Source of the DNA: JADLGH01 sp964586675
GTDB taxonomy: Bacteria > Desulfobacterota_D > UBA1144 > Nemesobacterales > UBA2774
Length of the DNA stretch: 64,000 nucleotides
Assembly (NCBI GenBank): GCA_964586675.1
Contig: CAZPHQ010000009.1
Location: forward strand, 27,885 to 91,884
Reading direction: 5' to 3'
In this document: piece after piece, positions 52,263 to 60,811 of the stretch
How the letters are laid out: each line of letters starts with the position of its first letter
Position numbering within the stretch: position 1 is the first letter of the stretch
Notes under the pieces: generated by a model
What the model saw: the letters and a program-made list of their open reading frames with translations, nothing else
Told to the model about the DNA's origin: nothing
Database searches by the model: none
Translations under genes and position numbers: made by a program

Positions 52263-53504
52263 ATGGAATTAAAGTCCAGGATCGGGAATTTCTATTCGGG
52301 AAATACTATCATTCTGGCGGTCATACTAATCCTCGTAGCGGTTCTCGTCGCGGCCTTCAATGCATACTACTTCACCTCGACGATTAACGAGCAGCGCGGG
52401 CAGGAGCTGGCGCAGCTTTTCAGCTCGTCGAACAAAAGCTTCGCCGACACCGCGAGGGACATACTCGATTCGCGCGGCGATATTCTCTACGTAAAGCTCA
52501 CCAACCCCGACGGGGTTCTCCTCGAAAGCTTCGGCGACGGAGAGAATCAGGGCACCGAGATCTTCCCTATAAGAACCCCGGACAACAACACCATAGTCCT
52601 CGGGGTGACTCCGCGCGACTATAAAAGTCTCATAATGTCGGCGATCATGTGGAGCGCCCTGATAGGCATAGCGTTTACTGTCTTCTTCGTATTCATAGGC
52701 TCCTTCTTCAGCCCGGGAAAGAACGACTCCATCGAAAAACTGATAGGGGCGATGAAGAGCGTCGCCAGGGGAGATTTCTCGGCGAGGCTCAACCCCGATT
52801 CCTCGGACGACGTGTCCGTCATAAGGGCTTACGAAGCTTTTAACCAGATGCTCGACAGGCTCCGGAAGAGGGACGACCTCGATATAGACGAGGATGTGCC
52901 GCCGTTCCAGCCGACGCTTATTACATCGAACATTATAGTCGAAGAAGAGGACATTTTCCCTGTAAAGGAAAGGAATGTCATAGTGATAGTCGCCAAGATA
53001 GCCGACTTTCAGGAGCTCTCGACGACGCTCAATCCTTCGGAGTTCAATTCGTTCCTGGCCGATTACAGGAAGGCCTCATCGACGATCATCTCGAACTATG
53101 GCGGGGTTATAGAGGCGCTTCTCAAAGACGAGATAGTAGCTTTCTTCAACGCCCCTGAAGAGCAGAATAACGCCGAGCTCAAGGCTGTTTGCGCCGCTGT
53201 CGAGGTGCTGCAGCTCCTGGCCAGCATAACGAGGGAGAGGAAGATAGAAGGCAAGACCGCCATATCCGGAAAGATTGGCATCGCCATGAAGGCGGTGTCG
53301 GTTTATGACGAGACAGGCGTTCCCCACGGCATCAAGGATATAACCGAAGCCGCCCGTAGGATCTCGAACGTCGCCCCTGTCTGGAGGGTGATAGTCTCGG
53401 CTGACGTTTACGACGTCGTGAGCGATTTTGTCGACGCGAGGGAGCTTAAGCTCGGAAACGAGGCTTTCTACTCGATTGTCGGCGTCGAGGAAGGCGTCGT
53501 CTGA
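52263..53504 (+). CDS. Membrane HAMP protein with degenerate adenylate cyclase domain
   Basis: 413 aa. TM helix at about 16-36, periplasmic region to about 121, second TM at 122-148, HAMP region (EKLIGAMKSVARGDFSARLN...VSVIRAYEAFNQML, 157-200) and a class III nucleotide cyclase fold (about 237-410). Catalytic positions are altered: the first metal Asp of the ADIxGF motif is Lys245 (VAKIADF); Asp289 remains; the Asn of the DxxNxA motif is Glu362 (DITEAARR). It may be a pseudo-cyclase that senses or binds but does not make cAMP. I chose ATG 52263 after GAGG; fourteen extra codons are open. Confidence 0.85.
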   Translation: MELKSRIGNFYSGNTIILAVILILVAVLVAAFNAYYFTSTINEQRGQELAQLFSSSNKSFADTARDILDSRGDILYVKLTNPDGVLLESFGDGENQGTEIFPIRTPDNNTIVLGVTPRDYKSLIMSAIMWSALIGIAFTVFFVFIGSFFSPGKNDSIEKLIGAMKSVARGDFSARLNPDSSDDVSVIRAYEAFNQMLDRLRKRDDLDIDEDVPPFQPTLITSNIIVEEEDIFPVKERNVIVIVAKIADFQELSTTLNPSEFNSFLADYRKASSTIISNYGGVIEALLKDEIVAFFNAPEEQNNAELKAVCAAVEVLQLLASITRERKIEGKTAISGKIGIAMKAVSVYDETGVPHGIKDITEAARRISNVAPVWRVIVSADVYDVVSDFVDARELKLGNEAFYSIVGVEEGVV

Positions 53505-53660
53505 TAGCCGGACAGGCGTCCAACCAGTAAGCACATCTGTAGTTTCTTTCGTACTCATTCCGTAATTTTTCCGATATATCAGGATAAGGAATTCAAAGGG
53601 CGTTCGCGGGGCAGCTAAGGAGCATAAGACGCGCAGAGTGGTGATAATAGCACTGTCCCT

Positions 53661-53691
53661 GCTACGTCGATTGTCAGCACACACGGTGTGC
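53661..53691. repeat. GCACAC/GTGTGC inverted repeat
   Basis: GCTACGTCGATTGTCA followed by GCACAC-ACG-GTGTGC (53677-53691) and CTTTTG. Third copy of the unit at 5567 and 35875. It lies in the 253-nt gap before mnmA. Confidence 0.6.
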
Positions 53692-53757
53692 TTTTGTGAG
53701 TCAGGTGCCGGAGCGTTCGACTAGCCTCTCTCGTTTGGGTAAAATTTTTGAGATAAT

Positions 53758-54831
53758 ATGAACAACAAAAGGGTAGTGGTGGCGATGTCCGGTGGAGTGG
53801 ACAGCACGACGACGGCTGCGCTGCTTAAGAAAGAAGGCTGGGACGTTATAGGCGTCACAATGCAGCTCCTCGATTATAAAGACGCCGAGGGCGGGTGCTG
53901 CTCGTTCGACCACGTTATAGACGCGAGGAGGGCCGCCGCCCAGATAGGCATCCCGCACTATGTCGTCAACTTCGTCGACCAGTTCAAGACGTATGTTCTG
54001 GGCGACTACGTCGAGAAGTATAAATCGGGAAAGACGCCGATACCGTGCGTTCTCTGCAATAAATACGTAAAATTCGACCTTCTCATGACAAAGGCGCTCG
54101 AGCTCGGGGCGGGCTATCTCGCGACGGGGCATTATGCGCGCATAGTCGAGGAGGATGGACAGCTTGCGCTTAAAAAGGCGCTCGACGAGTCGAAAGACCA
54201 GTCGTACTTCCTCTACACGCTCACACAGAAGGAGCTTTCGAGGCTTATGTTCCCGTTAGGCTCCTTATCCAAGGAAGAGGTGAGGGACATAGCCCGCGAG
54301 CTGGGACTCATCCCCGCCGAAAAGCCCGACAGCACCGGCGTGTGCTTCGTTCCGGGGGGCGACTACAGGGACTACCTTGCAGCCCAGGCCGGCCTCGTCC
54401 CCGAAGAAGGGGAGATAGTAGACGGCGAGGGGAAGGTTCTCGGAAAGCACAAGGGCGTATTTTCCTTCACGATAGGGCAGAGGAGGGGGCTAGGGATAGC
54501 CCTCGGAAAGCCAGTGTACGTAACCGGCATCGAACCGAAGAAAAACCGCATAGTGGTCGGCGTGGAGGACAGGCTTTACGGACGGAAACTCGTCGCCGAG
54601 AATATAACATGGATTAATGACAATTACTTAGACGACATAGTTGAAGTAAATGCGAAGGTCAGGTACAGGCACCGGGAAAGCTCTGCAGAGGTCCACATGA
54701 GCTCCGAAACGGATGCGACCGTCGAGTTTCGGGAGCCCCAGCGCTCCATTACCCCCGGCCAGGCCGTCGTTTTCTACAAGAACGACAAGGTCCTCGGCGG
54801 CGGTTGGATAAAAGAGGTGGTCAGGCAGTGA
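53758..54831 (+). CDS. mnmA: tRNA-specific 2-thiouridylase MnmA
   Basis: 357 aa. ATP-pyrophosphatase P-loop SGGVDS (11-16), catalytic Cys in the PCVLCNKYVKF segment and second catalytic Cys in TGVCFVPGGDYRDYL; the C-terminal beta-barrel is complete. It puts sulfur on U34 of Lys/Glu/Gln tRNAs. Its TGA overlaps the GTG start of mtaB, so two tRNA-modification enzymes are coupled. No good Shine-Dalgarno stands before ATG 53758; TAAAAT 12 nt upstream may be a -10. Confidence 0.97.
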   Translation: MNNKRVVVAMSGGVDSTTTAALLKKEGWDVIGVTMQLLDYKDAEGGCCSFDHVIDARRAAAQIGIPHYVVNFVDQFKTYVLGDYVEKYKSGKTPIPCVLCNKYVKFDLLMTKALELGAGYLATGHYARIVEEDGQLALKKALDESKDQSYFLYTLTQKELSRLMFPLGSLSKEEVRDIARELGLIPAEKPDSTGVCFVPGGDYRDYLAAQAGLVPEEGEIVDGEGKVLGKHKGVFSFTIGQRRGLGIALGKPVYVTGIEPKKNRIVVGVEDRLYGRKLVAENITWINDNYLDDIVEVNAKVRYRHRESSAEVHMSSETDATVEFREPQRSITPGQAVVFYKNDKVLGGGWIKEVVRQ

Positions 54832-56117
54832 GAAGCATCTCGGTCGTAACCCTCGGCTGCAAGGTGAACCAGTACGACACCGCGGCTATACTGAACAGGC
54901 TTCCAGAGAGTAAATACAGGACTGTACCGTTCCCGGAAAAGGCGGACATATACGTCATAGACACCTGCACCGTCACACACAAGGCGGATGCCGAGGCAAG
55001 GCGCTGCATATCGCGCGCCCGGAGGTCGAACCCGGACGGGATAGTGATAGTGACCGGGTGCTACGCTCAGGTCTCGCCTGACGAAATCAGCCGTATCGAG
55101 GGCGTCGATTACGTTATAGGAAACTCGCACAAGTTCTCGTCGCTCCTTAGGGCCATAAGGGAAGGGCAGGCGCAGGAGGAGCCGAAGCTCCTGATTTCCG
55201 ACATATTCAAAGAGAAGAAAAAGAGCTTCGAGACACCGGGCATAGAGCGCTTCCCCGGGCGGACGAGGGCTTTTCTGAAGGTGCAGGACGGGTGCAACTA
55301 CGCGTGCACGTTCTGCATAATCCCGAGGGCGCGTGGCCGCTCCCGGAGCCTCGAAATAGACGAGATAATGAAGCGGATGCGAACGCTGGCCGAGGCCGGC
55401 TACAAGGAAATAGTTCTGACCGGGGTTCACATCGCGAGCTACGGGCGGGACATCGGCACGACGTTCCCCGAGCTCATACGCAGGATAGACGAGGCCCGCG
55501 TAGTCGGGCGCGTCAGGCTCACATCCCTCGACCCCGCCGACATGGACGAGGCGCTCGTAGAGCAGATAGCGGCTTCCGAGACCATATGCCCGCAGTTCCA
55601 CGTCGCCCTTCAGAGCGGCGACGCGAACATATTAAAGAGAATGCGAAGGCGCTATGCTCCCGAAAGGTTTCTCGGGATGACCGACCTCATAAGGGAGAAG
55701 ATGCCCGAGGCGGCGATAGGGTCTGACATTATGGTTGGGTTCCCCGGGGAGACTGACCAAGAGTTCGCCAATACCTGCGAGACGGCGGAGAAGTCGGCGC
55801 TCACTTACTTTCACGTGTTCCCGTATTCGCGCCGGAGGGAGACCCCGGCGGCCGCGATGCCGGACCAGGTTCCGGCGGACGTCATACGCGAGAGGAGCAA
55901 GGTTTTAAGAACGATAGGCTCCCGGAAGAAAAAGGAATTCTACTCGGCTTTCGTGGGAAGGACGCTCCCGGTGCTGGTCGAGGCCGGCAACACGGGAACG
56001 ACGCCGAACTATATTTCCGTCCGCATCGCAGAGGGAAGCTTCCGCGTCGGGGACGAAGTTCCCATGACGATAGCGGGGCTCGACGGGGAGGAAGCTCTGG
56101 CCGTACCCGTCCGGTAG
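54828..56117 (+). CDS. mtaB: tRNA t6A37 methylthiotransferase MtaB
   Basis: 429 aa radical SAM methylthiotransferase that turns t6A37 into ms2t6A37. N-terminal MTTase domain with its three Cys: VVTLGCKVNQYD, IDTCTVTHKAD and VTGCYAQ; radical SAM cluster DGCNYACTFCIIPRARG; GVHIASYGRD is typical of MtaB rather than MiaB or RimO; a TRAM-like tail follows. I chose GTG 54828, which overlaps the mnmA stop and follows AAGAGGTGG by 8 nt; a TTG at 54804 is also in frame. Confidence 0.95.
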   Translation: MRSISVVTLGCKVNQYDTAAILNRLPESKYRTVPFPEKADIYVIDTCTVTHKADAEARRCISRARRSNPDGIVIVTGCYAQVSPDEISRIEGVDYVIGNSHKFSSLLRAIREGQAQEEPKLLISDIFKEKKKSFETPGIERFPGRTRAFLKVQDGCNYACTFCIIPRARGRSRSLEIDEIMKRMRTLAEAGYKEIVLTGVHIASYGRDIGTTFPELIRRIDEARVVGRVRLTSLDPADMDEALVEQIAASETICPQFHVALQSGDANILKRMRRRYAPERFLGMTDLIREKMPEAAIGSDIMVGFPGETDQEFANTCETAEKSALTYFHVFPYSRRRETPAAAMPDQVPADVIRERSKVLRTIGSRKKKEFYSAFVGRTLPVLVEAGNTGTTPNYISVRIAEGSFRVGDEVPMTIAGLDGEEALAVPVR

Positions 56118-56148
56118 GCCTGAAGCTAACGTATATTTAAGTGTCACC

Positions 56149-57120
56149 ATGAGGCGAGCCCTTTTACTTTTCATAGCCGCGGCCCTTTTCTTCGGGTCCT
56201 CCTGCCGCATCGGTTATACGTCCGGAAAAGAGATGCTCGAAGCAGACTGGTATGACCCCGTAAACACGCTCACCATCTGGGCGCTCGCCGACATACAGCC
56301 GACCAGCGGCAGCCACAAAAAGGCCTGGGAAGAAGCCGTCGAGGACATGAACCAAAACGTCCCGGGGATAGATTTCGCCATCGTCGCCGGGGATATCGTG
56401 AACGACACCGAAGAGGAAACCTTCGACTGGTACATAAACACCCGGAACGGGTCTTACATCGAGGAATGGTACGAGATAATCGGGAACCACGACCTCAAGA
56501 CGGACATGGGGAAGCTCTTCAGGGAGAAGCTCCGGGAGGAGACGGATTACGCAGTCGTAAAGGGGAACATACTCTTTATATTCATGTCGGATTCCGAAAG
56601 GGGCAAATCGACGGAGATAAGCGACGAGACTTTCGAGTGGTGGAAGGACCTCGTCGTCAATAACCAGGACAAGATAATCGTCGTCGTGACCCACGCGCCG
56701 CTCAAGGGCAGCGGCATATCGTTCTCGGCATGGAAAGGGAGGAACATCGTCGGCTCTAAAAGATTCAGACAGGTCCTCAAGAACTACAAAGTCGACCTCT
56801 GGCTCTCGGGCCACCTTCACATCCCCACCGGCGTTCTCAGCACCACCTCTAAAAAGAACAGCCTCGGCGGGACGGTGTTCATTCACATATCGTCGATACG
56901 CCCGGAGATGGCGGGTATGAAGGAATCGGAATCGCGCGTGCTGACATTCGTCTGCGGGTCGGACAAGGTGCTCGTCAGGGTGAGAAACCACAAGCGGCAT
57001 GAGTTCGTGACGCACCTGGGCGAAATCTTCACGCTCTCCAAGCCCTACGAGTGCAAGAACGTTAAACCTCTTGTTGGCCCGTTAGTGCCGGGGAAAGCCG
57101 CACCCGAAACCGCGCCTTAA
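56149..57120 (+). CDS. Exported calcineurin-like metallophosphoesterase
   Basis: 323 aa. The N-terminus LLLFIAAALFFGSSC is a signal peptide, perhaps with a lipobox Cys. The metal motifs follow: WALADIQP (Asp; the usual His after it is replaced by Gln), VAGDIVNDTEE, IGNHD, THAPL and SGHLHIPTG. The substrate is unknown; periplasmic nucleotides or phospholipids are possible. The stop TAA shares a TTAA palindrome with the stop of the opposing VWA gene. A TATATT lies 11 nt before the ATG and no Shine-Dalgarno is present. Confidence 0.88.
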   Translation: MRRALLLFIAAALFFGSSCRIGYTSGKEMLEADWYDPVNTLTIWALADIQPTSGSHKKAWEEAVEDMNQNVPGIDFAIVAGDIVNDTEEETFDWYINTRNGSYIEEWYEIIGNHDLKTDMGKLFREKLREETDYAVVKGNILFIFMSDSERGKSTEISDETFEWWKDLVVNNQDKIIVVVTHAPLKGSGISFSAWKGRNIVGSKRFRQVLKNYKVDLWLSGHLHIPTGVLSTTSKKNSLGGTVFIHISSIRPEMAGMKESESRVLTFVCGSDKVLVRVRNHKRHEFVTHLGEIFTLSKPYECKNVKPLVGPLVPGKAAPETAP

Positions 57121-58718
57121 AGCACCTTCTTTTTTCTCTTGAGATAATCGACCAGTAAATATTTGCCGAGCTGGGAAGGGGTGGTGAAGAAAGCCCGACC
57201 CTTGTTTATGCGTGTCATCTCTTCGACGAAGCGGCGGAGCGACGGGCTGTCGTCGAGCATGAATGTGTTTATCTTGATGCCCATTCCCGTGACGCGCTTC
57301 ACTTCCTTGAGCGTTTCGAACGTCGCCCTCGGCGAGAGGCCGCCGAAGAACATCGGGAGCTCCACCTGGAGATATCCGTCCATGTAGTAAGCGGTAGGCT
57401 GGCCGTCCGTTATCAGGATTATCTGGCGGTTCGAGCTTCTCTGGCGTGAGAGGAGCTTCGCCGCCGCCGAAAGGGCCTCCTGAATGTTGGTGAACGGGTC
57501 GTTCGAATCCCACGCCGTAACCGCCAGCTCGGGCGTCGTGAGCCTTCTCGCGCCTGTCGAAAAGCCGATGATGTAAAGCTCGTCGCGTGGGTAGTTGGTT
57601 CTTATGAGATGATCGAGCGCGAGCGCCACTCTCTTGGCCGCGGGAAACCTTCCCTGAAAGCTCATCGACCAGGAGAGGTCGAGGAGGAGCGCCGTCGCAG
57701 CGTGAGTGTGGTATTCGGTGTCGTAGACCTCGAAGTCCGCCGGCTCTATCCTGAGCCCGTTCCCTCCGGCCTCGCGGGCGAGGGATTTCTTGAGCGTGTT
57801 TACTATGTCGAGGTTAAACGGATCGCCGAATTCGTACTGCTTCGTCTCTTCGGGCCGGGCAGAGCCCGTGCCCCTTTGCCCAGTTTCGTGCTCCGAGAGC
57901 TTTTTCCTGTCGAGGGACGAGAATATATCCGAGAGGGCTGTCTCGCCGAGCTTCCTGATGCCCTTGGGGGTGAGCTCGGTGCGGTCTCCCCTCGTCATGA
58001 TGAGGCCCGACTTTTCGAGCTCGGATTTGAGCCCCTTGAGAAGCGTGAGCGAGTTTACGCCGTCGGGGTTGAGGACATCCTTCATGTCGTCCGGATCGAC
58101 ATCGTCGAGGCTCCCCGAGGCCAGCAGCTTTTCTATGCGCTCGAGATTGTCGAGTCTTTCCATGAGGTCGAGCAGCTCTCCGAAGTCGAGCTCGTCTTCG
58201 CCCGTAAACCTTTCCCCGTAGCGCTTGACGAACCTTTCGGCCTTTTTAATGTCTTCGAGGAGGGCGGCGAGGCTGTCGAAGCGCATCTTCGCCTCCCGGT
58301 CCGTAAAGTCGTAGTCGGAAAGGGCTTCGAGCGCGAGGCTCAGCCTGCCTTCGAGGCTCCGGAGGAATTCTTCCTTCCTCCTGAGCTCGTCCGAGCCCAC
58401 GGGGAATTTTTCACGGAGGCTCTCGATCTCCTTTTCGATTATTTCGGCAAGCTCGTCCCGGAGGCCCGAGAGGGATTTTTTAAGGCTTGCCGAATCGAAG
58501 AGGCTCTGCCTGTAAGACGCTATCCGGGAGCGGAGGTCTTCTATCCCCATGATGCGGGATTCTTCGCTGCGTATGCCCTGCTTCAGTATCCACTGGTAGG
58601 CCTCGTCGGGCGACCATCCTTCCATTAAATAATCGGAGAGCCCGTCGAAAAGGTCGCCCGCGCGCACGTCGAACCCCTCCTGCGCGCCGTCCCACCGCCT
58701 GTATCTGTAAAGCGTCAT
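57117..58718 (-). CDS. VWA domain protein partnered with an AAA ATPase
   Basis: 533 aa. The N-terminal two thirds are helical and charged (LSGLRDELAEIIEKEIESLR, LSDYDFTDREAKMRFDSL); the C-terminal VWA domain has a MIDAS DLSWSMSFQGRF (D-x-S-x-S) and TDGQPTAYYM. Such proteins pair with MoxR/BchI-type ATPases to remodel or insert metal into target proteins. Here the start codon overlaps the stop of the ATPase frame (ATGA), so the two are coupled. Target unknown. The gene end touches the opposing phosphoesterase gene in a shared TTAA. Confidence 0.9.
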   Translation of the reverse strand: MTLYRYRRWDGAQEGFDVRAGDLFDGLSDYLMEGWSPDEAYQWILKQGIRSEESRIMGIEDLRSRIASYRQSLFDSASLKKSLSGLRDELAEIIEKEIESLREKFPVGSDELRRKEEFLRSLEGRLSLALEALSDYDFTDREAKMRFDSLAALLEDIKKAERFVKRYGERFTGEDELDFGELLDLMERLDNLERIEKLLASGSLDDVDPDDMKDVLNPDGVNSLTLLKGLKSELEKSGLIMTRGDRTELTPKGIRKLGETALSDIFSSLDRKKLSEHETGQRGTGSARPEETKQYEFGDPFNLDIVNTLKKSLAREAGGNGLRIEPADFEVYDTEYHTHAATALLLDLSWSMSFQGRFPAAKRVALALDHLIRTNYPRDELYIIGFSTGARRLTTPELAVTAWDSNDPFTNIQEALSAAAKLLSRQRSSNRQIILITDGQPTAYYMDGYLQVELPMFFGGLSPRATFETLKEVKRVTGMGIKINTFMLDDSPSLRRFVEEMTRINKGRAFFTTPSQLGKYLLVDYLKRKKKVL

Positions 58719-60112
58719 TTGTAGACCATCTTCCCGCCGACGTTTTCCTTGTTGAGTTTATTGCTGAGGTGAAGCCCTTCGAGCGTGAATTCTACGGCCG
58801 AGGCGATCTCCGCCGGGGAGTCGCCCGCGCCGAGTATCTCGACGCATTTTCTTAACCCCGGAACCTCGCCGAGCCCCGAAATGTATTCCTCGGAGCGCAT
58901 ATGGTCCGCCACCTCGACGTAACCCTTCTCGAAGCTCCTTACGAGGTCCGACATGACGTCGAGCGAGGGGAAATAGGAATCGAACACTGTTTTCACGGCG
59001 CGCTTTATCAGCTTGTCGACGACGCCCGATTCGGAGACGTCTTCCCCGAGATACTCGAGCTCTATCTTGCCTGTCGTCGAGGGGATCATCGACGGGAAGT
59101 CTGTAATACGCGGGGAGACGACCCTCTCGCCGAGCCGTATCGCACGCTTTCCCGAAGCCGCGATCACGCTCTCGTAATTGGCGATGGTGGTTCTCACGCT
59201 GACGCCCGAGCGCTGGTTGATGTCGGGCGATGAGCGCGCCTGGAAAGATATTTCGGCGACTATCTCCTTTATGAAAGATGGTACGCGGTATGTGCAGCCG
59301 TCTATCTCCGGAACGTCCGCCTCCTGCTCCATTATCGAGATTTCGACGTCTCTCGTCTTCGGGTAGTGTGTCGCGATCTGGGCCTGGAACCTGTCCTTTA
59401 GGGGAGTGATTATGCGGCCCCGGTTTGTGTAATCCTCGGGGTTCGCCGTCTCGACTATTCATATGTCGAGAGGGAGGCGTATCTTGTAGCCCTTTATCTG
59501 TATGTCCTTTTCTTCCATTACGTTAAAGAGCCCGACCTGCACTTTCTCGGCGAGGTCAGGGAGCTCGTTTATCGCGAATATGCCGCGATTAGTGCGCGGG
59601 ATGAGGCCGAAGTGTATGGTGAGCTCGTCGGAAAGGTACCGCCCCTCGGCGACCTTTATCGGATCGACTTCGCCGATGAGGTCCGCGACGGATACGTCGG
59701 GCGTGGCGAGCTTCTCGCTGTAGCGGTTGTCGCGGCCGAGCCACTCTATTTCGGCGTCGTCACCGTATTTCAGAACGAGGTCGCGGCTGGCGCGGGAGAC
59801 CGGATCGTAGGGATTGTCGTTCAGCTCGCCGCCCTTGATGACAGGTATCTCCTCGTCGAGGAGATTCACGAGCGCCCTTATGAGCCTCGATTTCGCCTGG
59901 CCTCGCTCGCCTATGAAGATGAGGTCGTGCCCGGCGAGAACAGCCGTTTCGACCTGAGGCACGACGGTGTCTTCGTAGCCGAGTATGCCGGAAAAGGGCT
60001 CTTCCCCGCTCCGGAGCTTCCGGATGAGGTTCTTTCGCATCTCGTCCTTTACGGACAGCACCCTGTATTCGCTTGCCTTGAGCTCGCCGATCGTGCGGGG
60101 TTTCGCCTGCAT
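58715..60112 (-). pseudogene. BchI/MoxR-like AAA ATPase interrupted by one in-frame TGA
   Basis: A 466-codon frame with a single TGA at codon 218 (59459-59461). Part 1 (217 codons) has an unusual Walker A, FIGERGQAKSRLI, and Walker B, RGIFAINELPDL, ending KIRLPLDI. After the TGA the same frame continues with IVETANPEDYTNRGRIITPLKDRF, exactly the sensor-1 and arginine-finger region of this family, and runs on to overlap the VWA start. The alignment has no gap: the TGA replaces one, usually hydrophobic, residue. Restart is possible only at the Met at 59332, after the sensor-1 region. Either a nonsense mutation, a sequence error or recoding. Flagged as a pseudogene because the stop is certain and readthrough is not. 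Confidence 0.75.
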
Positions 60113-60437
60113 GGATAATATCCCTCCGGATAGGGTTTGGGCGGCGCGGGAGGCGGATTCCGGCGGGGCGTAGCTCGGCTGGAATCGGGCCCGGCGATAG
60201 ATTCGCCCGGGCGGAAAGCCCCATCACCGCTTCAAATACAAGTCTACTCGGAAATTATAGCAGTATCGGATTTTATTTTGAACCGGCTTTGGAAAAGCCC
60301 TTAAAACGGCCGGAGACTTTAAAAAGGGGCGCCGCGGATATATAATAAAATTCCCGGATATAAGGTTATCCGAGTCCCGGAGCCTTTTATTTCATCTAAT
60401 CAGTGTGGCAGGCGGCAACGAGGAGAGTACCGGATAT

Positions 60438-60677
60438 ATGTTCATATGCAGGGACGTGGTAGAGAACATCATGGATTATATAGACAACGAGCTCGACCTC
60501 AAGACCCTCCAGGCGCTCGAAAAGCATACGGGTGAGTGCCCGGAGTGTAAGGCGTTCGTCGATACGTACAGGCGCATGCTCGATTTGTCGGGGAAGATGA
60601 AGGAGCAGACTTTCGTCACACCCGAGGTGAGAGAGAGGCTCAGGAATCTTTTAAAGTCGAGAATGAAACCCTGCTGA
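60438..60677 (+). CDS. zf-HC2 (anti-sigma-like) zinc-finger protein
   Basis: 79 aa from ATG 60438. The zinc motif His-x3-Cys-x2-Cys is in KHTGECPECKAFVDTYRRML, preceded by VVENIMDYIDNELDLKTLQALEK, the standard anti-sigma zinc-binding domain of ZAS proteins. There is no membrane segment. No ECF sigma factor gene lies next to it, so it may act on a distant one. GAGGAGAG lies about 10 nt before ATG 60438; a GTG at 60405 would add eleven residues and cover it. Confidence 0.8.
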   Translation: MFICRDVVENIMDYIDNELDLKTLQALEKHTGECPECKAFVDTYRRMLDLSGKMKEQTFVTPEVRERLRNLLKSRMKPC

Positions 60678-60811
60678 AACCCTGCGCGTCCATACGCCCG
60701 CAGGCCCACTCCCCACAGCGAATAAAAGCGTTTCGCCGGCTTTTCCCTCCTTTTGTTTCTAAAAGGAATGTAATATAATTGTTACGGGTTTACGGACTCG
60801 GAGAAAGGGAT

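Noticed and set aside
59400..59461. Selenocysteine reading of the TGA in the AAA ATPase
   Set aside because: Homologous position is hydrophobic or variable rather than Cys, and the downstream CCCCG/CGGGG stem is short with no recognisable SECIS loop; kept only as an alternative.
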